A DNA stretch of 54,948 nt from Bacteroidota bacterium (GTDB lineage: Bacteria; Bacteroidota; Bacteroidia; Chitinophagales; Saprospiraceae): positions 1-54,948 of the forward strand of contig JAFMDF010000025.1 of the NCBI GenBank assembly GCA_017857395.1. Reading direction: 5' to 3'. The notes beneath the pieces were generated by a model. That model was not told the DNA's origin, did not search any database, and saw only the letters and a list, made by a program, of their open reading frames with translations. This document shows positions 19,650 to 28,202 of the stretch, one piece after another (positions within the stretch are counted from its first letter, which is position 1; the number at the start of each line of letters is the position of its first letter). The position numbers and the translations under genes were made by a program.

Positions 19650-20486
19650 ATGAGCTTTACCATAAAAACCCTTACTTACAAAAATAAAGTCGTCTTTGAA
19701 AAAGTAAAGATGAAAACTTTTGAAAGGATTCCTAAACTGTTTCAGGGAAACGAAGCCTGTTTTATGTTTATACAACAAGGCAGTTTTTCAATTAGGATGC
19801 CAGATAAGTTTATTAATTTTTCTGAAGGGCAAGGTTTTCTGGCAAAGTGTTTCGACTATTTCTTTGAAACCAATCCTCTACAGCGAGTTCAACACGAGTA
19901 TATTGAAGTAATTGGCGTTTTACTCTTTCCTGAAGTGGTCAAAGAAATTTTCCAAATAGATATTATTCCAACCAAACGAAAGGGCGATTTTAACCTAAAA
20001 AAAATAGCCGTTGACCGATTGCTCGAAAACTTCAAGACTAGTATCGATATCTTATTAGATAACCCAGAATTGGCAGATGACCAAATGGTAAAAACAAAGC
20101 TTAAAGAGTTTATTTTATTAATCCTCCGAACCGAACAAGGGGTCTCTCAACAAGCTTTCCTCTCCAGTTTATTCCAAATAGAAGCAACCGAATTTAAGAA
20201 AACTATTTTAGCCAATATATATTCCACTCTTTCTATTACGGAGTTTGCCCACCTTTGTAACATGAGTGAGTCTACTTTTAAAAGAAAATTTAAACAAACA
20301 TTTGACGCAAGTCCCATCCAATATTTAAAAGCTAAAAAATTGGAAAAATCCGCCGCCTTATTGAAGGTTAAAAATCTCCGAATCTCAAATATTGCCTATG
20401 ATTGTGGCTTCAATTCTATTGCTTCTTTTAGTCGAGTCTTCAAAGAAAAATATGGAAAAAGCCCTTCCGCCTATAGGTTGACCTAA
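19650..20486 (+). CDS. AraC-family transcriptional regulator (type A)
   Basis: 278 aa. An N-terminal sensor domain (KVVFEKVKMKTFERIPKLFQ, EACFMFIQQGSFSIRMPDKF) is followed at about residues 180-278 by the AraC double helix-turn-helix (ITEFAHLCNMSESTFKRKFK, ISNIAYDCGFNSIASFSRVF, GKSPSAYRLT). It is a clear paralogue of the gene at 24606: the same opening motif, the same AKC motif near residue 70 and the same spacing. It precedes the lipoprotein gene at 20581 by 94 bp on the same strand and probably controls it. Complete. Confidence 0.93.
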   Translation: MSFTIKTLTYKNKVVFEKVKMKTFERIPKLFQGNEACFMFIQQGSFSIRMPDKFINFSEGQGFLAKCFDYFFETNPLQRVQHEYIEVIGVLLFPEVVKEIFQIDIIPTKRKGDFNLKKIAVDRLLENFKTSIDILLDNPELADDQMVKTKLKEFILLILRTEQGVSQQAFLSSLFQIEATEFKKTILANIYSTLSITEFAHLCNMSESTFKRKFKQTFDASPIQYLKAKKLEKSAALLKVKNLRISNIAYDCGFNSIASFSRVFKEKYGKSPSAYRLT

Positions 20487-20580
20487 ATTGATAAACCTTT
20501 GACCTAATCTGCCAACCTATCTTATAACGCTTTCCTCACCTTTGTATCAGTAATAATAATTTTTAATTATAAAAACTGAT

Positions 20581-21492
20581 ATGAATAATTTATTAGCTCA
20601 AAAATTCAATTGCTCCATCGCTTTAATTTTAGCCGTCTTCCTTTTTCAAAGTTGCGGTATCAAAGATTTACGTACAACAGCTATCAAACGAAATGGTATC
20701 CAAGCTACTAATATCGAAAAAGGAAAGCGGCTATTAGACAAAGCGTGGAAAGCGCAAGGTATGGATAAACTTTCTAATTTTAAGACCTACTCTTTTAATG
20801 GGAAAGACACTTGGAAAGGGATGATGGGAAGTATGGGAAAAGTTTGGAAAGACAAACAATCAGAAGTGGCATTTAAATATCGTGTCAAAACATTCGATGG
20901 ACAGGTTAGCTTTTTGGATGGTAAAGATAAAGGTACTTCCTCAGGTCTCCAGAATTGGAATTATTACGATGTTAAAAATGGTCAACCTCTTTTTTCAGAC
21001 AAGGATAAAAAAGAAAACAAACGAAAAGTATTTGGGATAGCAGCCTATCAATTTTTTACAGAAATGGTGGATAGACTCAGAAATGCACCAATTATAATTT
21101 ATGCTGGAGAAAAAGAATTTAGAGGCCAAAAATATGACTTAGTCTTTTGCACTTGGCATAAACCCGAACCACACATGGAAAACGACCAATATATCGGCTG
21201 GATTAATCAAAAAACAGGCTTATTAGACTTTGCAGAATACACGCTTCGGGAATCTTACCTCAAACCTCCTGGCTATAAAAAAGTGGGCGGAGGAGTTGAA
21301 TTTACAGACTTCAGAGAAATTGACGGAATTCTTGTTCCACATCAACAAATTATCTATGCGCTTAAATTGAGAAAAAATCCTAAAAAGCACTTACACGAAT
21401 TATATCTATCCGATTTTCAATTTGATGATTTTGAGGAAACTGAATTACAGGTCAATAAAAAAATTCCGTTAGGTACTGCATCAAAAAAATAA
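20581..21492 (+). CDS. Outer-membrane-type lipoprotein of unknown function
   Basis: 303 aa with a lipoprotein signal peptide: hydrophobic IALILAVFLFQSC, lipid-attachment Cys at residue 26. The mature part is rich in Lys, Trp and aromatic residues (RLLDKAWKAQGMDKLSNF, WKGMMGSMGKVWKDK, DFREIDGILVPHQQI). It resembles the predicted beta-sheet lipoprotein-carrier-like proteins (LolA/LolB-like fold) common in Bacteroidota, where a conserved L-DF motif and a FTDFREIDG motif occur. A lipid-binding role is only a guess. Downstream of and co-directional with an AraC gene. Confidence 0.75.
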   Translation: MNNLLAQKFNCSIALILAVFLFQSCGIKDLRTTAIKRNGIQATNIEKGKRLLDKAWKAQGMDKLSNFKTYSFNGKDTWKGMMGSMGKVWKDKQSEVAFKYRVKTFDGQVSFLDGKDKGTSSGLQNWNYYDVKNGQPLFSDKDKKENKRKVFGIAAYQFFTEMVDRLRNAPIIIYAGEKEFRGQKYDLVFCTWHKPEPHMENDQYIGWINQKTGLLDFAEYTLRESYLKPPGYKKVGGGVEFTDFREIDGILVPHQQIIYALKLRKNPKKHLHELYLSDFQFDDFEETELQVNKKIPLGTASKK

Positions 21493-21614
21493 ATTTCTAA
21501 AATTGCTAACGCTAAGAAAGAGCAGAACGAAAAAATATCCATTTCAAAGCATAAATCATCCATTCTAAAATGATTAATAATGCGTCAATTTTGCCTTGTC
21601 AATATCGACGCATC

Positions 21615-22289
21615 ATGAAAATCATTGAACAAATGGATTCCGCAAATTATTTGATAACCACCTATTACGTGCTATTACTGAATAGTATTTTAGCATTGGT
21701 TTTATTATTGCTGCTTAAGATTGGACAAGCAAATAAAAATACGATTTCCATCACAGGCATTATTTCCTTGCTCTATATTGCTTTTGATCATTGGGGAATT
21801 GGAGGTGGACATTTTTTTCCAAAAGATATTTCAGGTATCAGCTATTTTATCATTATCTTAGTGAGTGCCACTTTAGGGGTAGGCTTCCTATTTCTAACTT
21901 TAAGAAAGCCTTTTTTCAACCTATCGCAAGAACATTTGCAAATGACACAAGGTTTGCGTGTTTTTGTTTCAGCAGGATTTTTTACAGAAGCCGCTTTAGG
22001 TATTATTCCGCTTGCATTTGGAATTATGGATGGTTTCCTGCACGCTGCTTCCGCCTTTTCAGCTTTGATTGCAGCAACCTTATATGTCAAAAATTCCACT
22101 TTTAAAAATACGGCATTGTGGACCGCCAATATAATTGGTGTTGCAGATATTTTGATAATTGTTACGAGTATCTGTTTTTGGGTTTGGGAAGACATTGGGC
22201 CAAATCATAATATGCAATATGTGGTATTTTTTGGAGGCATAATATTCCTTTGGATTCACTTTGTTTCCATCGCTAAACTGCTAAAATAA
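21615..22289 (+). CDS. Seven-helix membrane protein of unknown function
   Basis: 224 aa from ATG at 21615; an ATG at 21570 would add 15 polar residues with no family support. About seven hydrophobic segments are evident, with short polar loops (ALVLLLLLKIGQANKN, ISYFIIILVSATLGVGFLFL, GIIPLAFGIMDGFLHAASAF, FGGIIFLWIHFVSIAKLLK). No catalytic motif recognised; the acidic/His loop FDHWGIGGGHFFP (about residues 57-69) is striking and could be a ligand or metal site. It ends 6 bp before the AraC gene at 22296, so the pair is an operon. Confidence 0.75.
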   Translation: MKIIEQMDSANYLITTYYVLLLNSILALVLLLLLKIGQANKNTISITGIISLLYIAFDHWGIGGGHFFPKDISGISYFIIILVSATLGVGFLFLTLRKPFFNLSQEHLQMTQGLRVFVSAGFFTEAALGIIPLAFGIMDGFLHAASAFSALIAATLYVKNSTFKNTALWTANIIGVADILIIVTSICFWVWEDIGPNHNMQYVVFFGGIIFLWIHFVSIAKLLK

Positions 22290-22295
22290 CCACTC

Positions 22296-23177
22296 ATGGA
22301 GGAACAACATATATTTACGCTTATCAACCAACAAAATGGAAATTTAGCATTCAAGTTATTTTCATTTCAAGACAATAGCCATTTTGACCATTTACAACGC
22401 AATAACTTTTATACCGTTTTGCTGCTACAAAAAGGAAATGGTTTGCTAAAAGTTGATTTTTCTGAATATCCTATACAATCAAATACCTTTTTCGCTTTCG
22501 CTCCTTTTCAACCTTTTATGTTTTCTACTAATGAAAAATTATCAGGAGTTGCCGTTCAATTTCATTCAGATTTCTATTGTATCCATCGGAATCCCAACGA
22601 AACCAATTGTGATACGGTGCTTTTCAGTAACATCTATCAAGCTCCGTTTTTTGATACAAACAAAGCCGAAAGTTCAAAATTAGAAATGTTATTAGCGCAA
22701 CTTAAATCAGAGTTTACGAACAATGATTCAGGCAATCAGGAATTATTAATTCCAAGCCTTAAAATACTTTTAGGCACCGCTTCAAGAATAAAATTGAAAA
22801 AGAAAGCCGAACAACCTAAATTTATTAAAAATGAAGTGCCATTCATTCTGGAAAAATTGAAAAATGAAATTGAACATAACTTTAGATTAAAACATTCTCC
22901 TAGTGACTATGCTAAGTTATTAAACATATCACCAAACGCTTTAGCCAAATTGGTGAAGACGCATTATAATAAAACACTAACCAATCTTATTAAAGAAAGA
23001 ATTATCATTGAAGCGAAACGAGAATTATATATGACCTCTAAAACCATAAAAGAAATTGCTTGGTCTTTAGGGTATTCCGACGAATATTATTTTAGTCGAT
23101 TATTTAAAGCTAATTCGGATATTTCGCCTCAAATGTATAGGGATACCGTAGGATTTGGTAAAGCAGAATTGAATTAA
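22296..23177 (+). CDS. AraC-family transcriptional regulator (type B)
   Basis: 293 aa. N-terminal cupin-like sensor (FYTVLLLQKGNGLLKVDF, FAFAPFQPFMFSTNEKLSGV), then at about residues 185-290 the DNA-binding part with HSPSDYAKLLNISPNALAKL, IIIEAKRELYMTSKTIKEIA and WSLGYSDEYYFSRLFKANSD. The second half has the family's FxRxFK motif. It starts 6 bp after the membrane-protein gene, so it is probably autoregulated with it. A 48-bp repeat starts 2 bp after its stop codon. Not closely similar to the 19650/24606 pair. Confidence 0.92.
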   Translation: MEEQHIFTLINQQNGNLAFKLFSFQDNSHFDHLQRNNFYTVLLLQKGNGLLKVDFSEYPIQSNTFFAFAPFQPFMFSTNEKLSGVAVQFHSDFYCIHRNPNETNCDTVLFSNIYQAPFFDTNKAESSKLEMLLAQLKSEFTNNDSGNQELLIPSLKILLGTASRIKLKKKAEQPKFIKNEVPFILEKLKNEIEHNFRLKHSPSDYAKLLNISPNALAKLVKTHYNKTLTNLIKERIIIEAKRELYMTSKTIKEIAWSLGYSDEYYFSRLFKANSDISPQMYRDTVGFGKAELN

Positions 23178-23179
23178 TA

Positions 23180-23227
23180 AGTAACGGATAAAAAATAAGT
23201 TGGATATTTTGGATTTAATTCCCCACG
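23180..23227 (+). repeat. 48-bp element, copy 2, just 3' of an AraC gene
   Basis: 44/48 identical to the reverse complement of 8560-8607 and starts 2 bp after the AraC stop codon at 23177. Includes GGATAAAAAATAAGTTGGA and ends ATTCCCCACG. Orientation relative to the AraC gene is the same as in copy 1. Confidence 0.75.
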
Positions 23228-23319
23228 AACCCGCCCGCATGCGCAGTCGTGCTGGTTTACTCCCCCCACGAACTAAAATTGTTCAAGTTATTTTCCCAGC
23301 GTTACTAAAATAGAAAAAG

Positions 23320-24384
23320 ATGTCCATTTACGATTTAGGATTTAACGAACATTTGGAACAATTCAGAATAGCACAAAAATTAGATTCATTTGACGTTGGG
23401 CGAGTCATATCGGAACATAAAGATAGGTATATTGTCAAAACGCCTACGAAGGAATTGAATGCCGAACTCATTGGCAATTTAAGATTTACCGCAAATGATA
23501 GATATGACTTGCCTGCGGTTGGAGATTGGGTGGCATTCTCTGAATACGATGAAAATAAAGGGCTTATCCATGCTATCTATCCACGACATTCGATTATAGA
23601 AAGAAAAGCCGTTGGTAAAGCGGGGCAAGTACAAATAATTGCCACCAATATTGATTATGGGTTAATCGTCCAAGCCGTCAATAGAGATTTTAATTTAAAT
23701 AGATTAGAAAGGTATTTAATCATTTGTAATGCTTCTAAAGTTGAGCCCATCATTGTCTTAAGTAAAGTAGATTTGATTAATACTACCGCATTGGAAACTA
23801 TTCTAACTCAAATTAAAAGTAGAATTAATAAAGTACCAATAATTACCGTAAGCAGCGAAACCATAGGCTATGATACATTAAAAGAAGTCATAAAAGCAGG
23901 GAAAACTTATTGTTTATTGGGTTCTTCAGGCGTTGGAAAATCTACCATCCTTAATAATCTATCAGGCAAACTACAAATGAAAACGGGTGAAATAAGTTCG
24001 AGTGTCAATAAAGGAAGGCATATTACCAGTCACCGAGAATTGATTGTTTTGGACACAGGAGGCATTCTAATAGATAATCCTGGAATGCGAGAAGTTGGCA
24101 TTGCAGATACAACTGGAGGATTAGAAATTACCTTTGAAACTATTTTGGAATATGCGCAAAACTGTAGGTATAAAGACTGTACCCATACGCATGAAGCAGG
24201 CTGTGCGGTTCTTTTGGCAGTAGAAAGTGGGGATATTGACAAAGATGCGTATGCTAATTTTCAAAAAATGGAGAAAGAAAAACATCATTTTGAGTCGAGT
24301 GTGCAAGAAAAGAGAAAGAAGGATAAAAAATTTGGTAAATTGATTAAGCGGGTTTTAAAAGAGAAAAAAAAGAATAAGTATTAA
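23320..24384 (+). CDS. rsgA: RsgA-type ribosome small-subunit-dependent GTPase
   Basis: 354 aa circularly permuted GTPase that checks or matures the 30S subunit. An OB-fold covers residues about 25-85. The G4 motif (VLSKVDL) comes first, near residue 147. The G1 P-loop GSSGVGKS lies at 201-208. The G3 equivalent is LIDNPGMRE near residue 253, with DNPG rather than the common DTPG/DSPG. A Zn-binding segment follows: Cys282, Cys287, His289 or His291, and Cys295, then a basic C-terminal tail. The subtype is the longer one found in Firmicutes and some Bacteroidota. It sits among accessory genes, so it may be an additional copy; whether the genome has another cannot be told. Confidence 0.93.
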   Translation: MSIYDLGFNEHLEQFRIAQKLDSFDVGRVISEHKDRYIVKTPTKELNAELIGNLRFTANDRYDLPAVGDWVAFSEYDENKGLIHAIYPRHSIIERKAVGKAGQVQIIATNIDYGLIVQAVNRDFNLNRLERYLIICNASKVEPIIVLSKVDLINTTALETILTQIKSRINKVPIITVSSETIGYDTLKEVIKAGKTYCLLGSSGVGKSTILNNLSGKLQMKTGEISSSVNKGRHITSHRELIVLDTGGILIDNPGMREVGIADTTGGLEITFETILEYAQNCRYKDCTHTHEAGCAVLLAVESGDIDKDAYANFQKMEKEKHHFESSVQEKRKKDKKFGKLIKRVLKEKKKNKY

Positions 24385-24605
24385 TTTATGAAGAGTAGCG
24401 ATTAGAGATTAGAGATTAAGGAAAATTCAATTTTCAATTTCAAATTTTCAACCACCTATGGTGGGAATTGCAGTTGAATTTGAAGTTGAAGTTAAAAATT
24501 ATCGACATTTTAAAATATCGATTCCGATTTGTATCGGAATTAGTTTTAAAATTTGTGTAAGAGCCTAAAACTCATCAAGAAAATAAAGTCTATTTATACA
24601 ACTAT

Positions 24606-25454
24606 ATGAGAAAACAGCGCATTCGATATCAAGGAAAAGTCGTCTTCGAAAAAGTACACATGGAAGGTACTTTCCAACGGTTTCCTAAATTATTTCAAGA
24701 GGAGGAAGCCTGTTTCTTATACATGGGCGAAGGTACTTTTTCCTTTAGAACGCCGACGAATTTAATTGAAATTAAGGCAGGAGAAGCGATTGTCGCCAAA
24801 TGCGGAAATTATTTTATTGAACAATCCTTAAACCATAATCAAGCAGAAGAAATTATTGCATTTGGCGCCTATTTTTATCCCGAAATGGTCAAAGACTTTT
24901 TTCAAACAGATTTAAAGTTAGTTGATTTTAAACGAAATTTTGATGTGAGTACGACTAAGGTAGAACCATTGATGAAATTTTTTATCGATAGCATTAATTA
25001 CTTAATTGAAAATCCAGAATTAACAGATGACAATCTGATTTCCAGTAAGTTGAAGGAACTATTATTATTATTGGGAAAAACAGAAAACTCTATTCATGAT
25101 TTTGTTAATTCGTTATTCACGCCTTTCGAATACGATTTTAAAGAAATCATTCTTCAAAATATCTATACCAATCTTTCCTTGACGGAAATCGCTAAACTTT
25201 GTGGATGTAGTTTAGCTACTTTTAAACGCCGATTTAAAAAATATTTTGACCAATCTCCTGCCAAATATTTTTTGCAAAAAAAACTAGCAAAAGCCTATCA
25301 ATTGCTTTCCATTGAATCCAATTCAATTTCAGAAATTGCTTATGATTGTGGATTTGAAAATACCAATCATTTTAATAAAGCCTTCAAAAAACATTACGGA
25401 TTTACGCCTTCCCACCTACGTTTGAGCCAAAAGGACGAGAATTTGAGCTTTTAG
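24606..25454 (+). CDS. AraC-family transcriptional regulator (type A paralogue)
   Basis: 282 aa, paralogue of the gene at 19650. The sensor domain opens with KVVFEKVHMEGTFQRFPKLF, then EACFLYMGEGTFSFRTPTNL; the DNA-binding domain reads LTEIAKLCGCSLATFKRRFK, ISEIAYDCGFENTNHFNKAF and FTPSHLR. It is followed after 67 bp by the CMD-type gene and then the broken hydrolase, so it is the likely activator of that short operon. Complete. Confidence 0.93.
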   Translation: MRKQRIRYQGKVVFEKVHMEGTFQRFPKLFQEEEACFLYMGEGTFSFRTPTNLIEIKAGEAIVAKCGNYFIEQSLNHNQAEEIIAFGAYFYPEMVKDFFQTDLKLVDFKRNFDVSTTKVEPLMKFFIDSINYLIENPELTDDNLISSKLKELLLLLGKTENSIHDFVNSLFTPFEYDFKEIILQNIYTNLSLTEIAKLCGCSLATFKRRFKKYFDQSPAKYFLQKKLAKAYQLLSIESNSISEIAYDCGFENTNHFNKAFKKHYGFTPSHLRLSQKDENLSF

Positions 25455-25521
25455 GCAACTTTTCCAACGGCTATAATTGCCAATTTTGTGATAGTTATTT
25501 ATTCAATAAACAATCACCATT

Positions 25522-26088
25522 ATGGCAAACTTAAAGTTGACTACCCATATCTCATCCGAGATTAGCAATAAAATTTTAGCGAAAACAAAAGCTAAAATGG
25601 GCTTTGCACCGAACATGTATTTAAAGATGGGACAAAACCCTGCCCTGCTTGATTCCTATGCTTATGCGTATAATAGTTTTAGGCAAAATGCAGGATTTAC
25701 ACCCGTTGAACAAGAAGTTATTCTCCTCTCCGTAGCTTACGAAAATGCTTGTACTTATTGTATGGCAGCTCACAGTTTTGTGGCAGATAACATGACAAAA
25801 GTCCCTACGGAAGTGACGGATGCCATTAGAGATAATACGCCCATTAAAGCCGAAAAGTTAGCGGCATTATCCAAGTTAACCAAAGAACTTACCCGTAATC
25901 GAGGAATCGTACCTCCCGAACTTATCAATGAATTTCTTAGTGTAGGTTATTCAGAAAATCATGTTTTGGGAATTATCGCAGGTATAGCGGTAAAAACGAT
26001 GAGTAATTACGCCAATCACAATACCGCTCCTGAGATAGATGAAGTTTTTGCTTCTAGAAAATGGACACCAACCGAAAAAAATAAATAG
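25522..26088 (+). CDS. Carboxymuconolactone decarboxylase family protein (AhpD-like)
   Basis: 188 aa. The AhpD-type active site CTYCMAAH (Cys77, Cys80, His84) lies in a helix after FTPVEQEVILLSVAYENA. N-terminal AKMGFAPNMYLKMGQNPAL is typical. The family includes alkylhydroperoxidase-like and decarboxylase-like proteins; the CxxC form suggests a peroxidase or disulfide role. Only distantly related to the other CMD-type protein at 10530. The stop codon lies 1 bp before the start of the truncated dehalogenase-like gene, so they were co-translated. The AraC gene upstream probably regulates both. Confidence 0.9.
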   Translation: MANLKLTTHISSEISNKILAKTKAKMGFAPNMYLKMGQNPALLDSYAYAYNSFRQNAGFTPVEQEVILLSVAYENACTYCMAAHSFVADNMTKVPTEVTDAIRDNTPIKAEKLAALSKLTKELTRNRGIVPPELINEFLSVGYSENHVLGIIAGIAVKTMSNYANHNTAPEIDEVFASRKWTPTEKNK

Positions 26089-26089
26089 T

Positions 26090-26659
26090 ATGACAAACAA
26101 AATAAACTTATTGCTTGGGCTCTTAGTATTGCTGGTATTCACAACTATGGGAATCGCTCAAAAATCTGAAAAGGATATTTCCGACGCCTTTTCTCATACT
26201 TACCAATTTCAAAAAGTCGATGATATCAAATTGGCCTATTATGAGCAAGGTAATGGAGGCCCAGTTTTATTTTTACACGGCATTCCTGACAACTCCTACT
26301 TGTGGCGCAACGTCGTCCCAATAGTAGCCAAAAATAATCGAGCAATCGCCCTAGATTTAGCAGGCTATGGACAATCAGACATTCCAAATCATACGGATTA
26401 TTCTATCGAAAGACACCACCAATACATCAAGGGATTTATAGATAGCTTGCACCTCAAAAATGTCACTTTAGTCGTGACGGATATAGGCTCTCTTTACGGA
26501 TTAAAATATGCCATAGAAAACGAGCCAAACATCAAAGGAATTGTATTAATCGAAGCCATGTATATGCCTGCGAAGGAATGGCATAAAAGTTTGAAAATGA
26601 TGCAAAAAATGATGTTCGGGATGATGCAGAACGAAAAGCGGGCATACAACCTACTTTAA
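26090..26659 (+). pseudogene. Haloalkane-dehalogenase-like hydrolase, 3'-truncated
   Basis: 189 residues: signal peptide (LLLGLLVLLVFTTMGIAQ), then the N-terminal half of an alpha/beta hydrolase of the dehalogenase group. It has PVLFLHGIPDNSYLWRNVVP with the oxyanion HG.P motif, ALDLAGYGQSDIP, and the nucleophile elbow VVTDIGSLYG with Asp131. The cap domain and the catalytic acid and His are missing; the family is about 300-320 aa. The frame ends at 26659 in sequence that does not continue the family, close to an unrelated methyltransferase fragment. Its start overlaps the context of the preceding gene by 1 bp, so the 5' end is original. Confidence 0.8.
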
Positions 26660-26684
26660 ATTGTGCTTGATAGATAATTTTTAA

Positions 26685-26942
26685 TACCCGAAATCCGCTA
26701 ATCAACCGAGTTGGATTATTCAAAAAATTAATAGTATGCGCCACCAAACCGAACAAGAGTATAAGGCTTTCCCCATGATAGAAAGAAGAAATTATACCCA
26801 AGAATGGATTGAAGTACCTCTCGTCATTAAAACAATGGCTATTCCATCTGGAAAAGCGATGCTTGAAGTAGGTTGCGGACCTGGCATTGCCTTATCTCCA
26901 TTTTATAAACATTGTCAACCGAGTCAATTGGTGGGTTTTTGA
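26685..26942 (+). pseudogene. Class I SAM methyltransferase fragment
   Basis: Reads KSANQPSWIIQKINSMRHQT, FPMIERRNYTQEWIEVPLVI and then the SAM-binding motif I MLEVGCGPGIALSPF, ending LVGF and stop at 26942. This is the first third of a class I methyltransferase of about 200 aa. There is no ATG at the proper N-terminus (a stop precedes at 26682-26684) and the Rossmann fold is cut after motif I. The final codons lie inside the terminator dyad 26931-26969. Part of a composite scar with the hydrolase above. Confidence 0.78.
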
Positions 26943-26969
26943 AAATCCAGAGAAAAAATAAAAACCCAC
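26931..26969. terminator. Bidirectional terminator between convergent units
   Basis: GTGGGTTTTT (26931-26940) and AAAAACCCAC (26960-26969) form a perfect 10-bp stem with a 19-nt loop, placed between the methyltransferase remnant and the convergent GNAT gene. Confidence 0.75.
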
Positions 26970-26974
26970 TTTTC

Positions 26975-27862
26975 CTAACTATCCAATACCTTACAACTAT
27001 AAAACCCCACCGTACAAAAAACATCGGTCACCTTCCCGCCTCGCTCTATCAATTTAGCCACAGGATTGCCATCCATTTTTGAAGTCGCTAAAAATTTAGG
27101 AATACCTAAAATCAATTGCTTTCCCAAAACAGTATGAATCATCCGATAAGCCAATCTATAAGAACGATATTTTTCATCAATAAAAAAGGCAGTAATTTCA
27201 TTTAAATCAGGTCGCAAACGATGGGAAACTATCCAACCAATGATTTCTTTTTCCTTTTTTATTAAAAAACTACATGCTGGGTGAATGGTAGATTGTTCCA
27301 TAAATGGATGTAATTCAGGAGCAAACCATTGAGTATTTGTTTGTTTTTTTCGAATAAATTCTAAATCAGATTTTTTTAACTGAGTAAAAAATAAAAAAGA
27401 AAAGGTATTTGATAGTTCGCCGGATTTATCAAAATAAGTTAAAGCATCTGTTACTTTCCCATTGGCAAAAATCAGTTGTGCTTTAGGTTTGCTCCATTGC
27501 TGTCGCTTAATTATTTGATGAATAAAAGGCGTCGATTTCCAATGATTCCGATAGATACCTTCTATTTTTTTGCCGCCTCTTAGTTTGATATTTTGTTCTA
27601 ATTGTTGGACTAATGTAGTACCAATTTGCTGTTGTCTGAGGGAGGGATGGACGAAAAAAGAATGGATGCGATAAATGGTTTGGGTGGATTCTGATGAAGC
27701 TAAAATTAAACCAATGGGCTGCCGACTTTTAATAGCTAATACGCCCATAAATGGTTTATGAATTCTAGCTTGTTGTTTAGACAAATCTGGAAATAAAAAC
27801 TGTAGCATATTTTTGACCAACCAGTCTATGGTAATTTGATCGCTGAATTGGTAGGTTATCAA
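26975..27862 (-). CDS. GNAT-family N-acetyltransferase
   Basis: 295 aa with two GNAT-like halves. The N-terminal half has GVLAIKSRQPIGLILASSES and the acetyl-CoA loop type FVHPSLRQQQIGTTLVQQLE (about residues 75-95), then GGKKIEGIYRNHWKSTPFI. The C-terminal half contains KEIIGWIVSHRLRPDLNEIT and FFIDEKYRSYRLAYRMI. The substrate is unknown. Monocistronic, convergent with the methyltransferase remnant. Complete; ATG at 27862. Confidence 0.85.
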   Translation of the reverse strand: MITYQFSDQITIDWLVKNMLQFLFPDLSKQQARIHKPFMGVLAIKSRQPIGLILASSESTQTIYRIHSFFVHPSLRQQQIGTTLVQQLEQNIKLRGGKKIEGIYRNHWKSTPFIHQIIKRQQWSKPKAQLIFANGKVTDALTYFDKSGELSNTFSFLFFTQLKKSDLEFIRKKQTNTQWFAPELHPFMEQSTIHPACSFLIKKEKEIIGWIVSHRLRPDLNEITAFFIDEKYRSYRLAYRMIHTVLGKQLILGIPKFLATSKMDGNPVAKLIERGGKVTDVFCTVGFYSCKVLDS

Positions 27863-28202
27863 AATTAGTGATGCGTTATAAATGATGAGTGATGAGTAGG
27901 GAACTCCTTTTTATTTATAGGATACGAGTAATTAAGTAGATTGTTTTTCATCTTTAAAACAAGTAATTCAGTGTTCTTTCTATAACCGAATTATTAAAAA
28001 TAAGAAAAAAAATATTTTGCTAAAAAACTAATAATCAACCTATTAAAATCAAAATAGCAACTTAATGACAAAGCTATTTAAAAATAAAAATGGGGGATAA
28101 AAAAAATTGAACTGTCTGGTGTTCGTATTCGACAAATACACAAAACAAAGTTGGCCACTTGTTTTCGCACATTTAACTAATCACCAAAACAGTTCAAAAC
28201 TT
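27863..28202. other. Intergenic promoter region
   Basis: 340 bp between the divergent GNAT and lipoprotein genes. An in-frame TTG at 28107 would add 32 residues to the lipoprotein but would put non-signal sequence before the signal peptide. No dyad, repeat or RNA gene recognised; AT-rich throughout. Confidence 0.5.

Noticed and set aside
26620-26670. Second frame at the end of the hydrolase remnant, ending in AGIQPTLNCA and a stop
   Set aside because: It may be the tail of a third gene in scar 3, but about 21 codons are too few to support any call.
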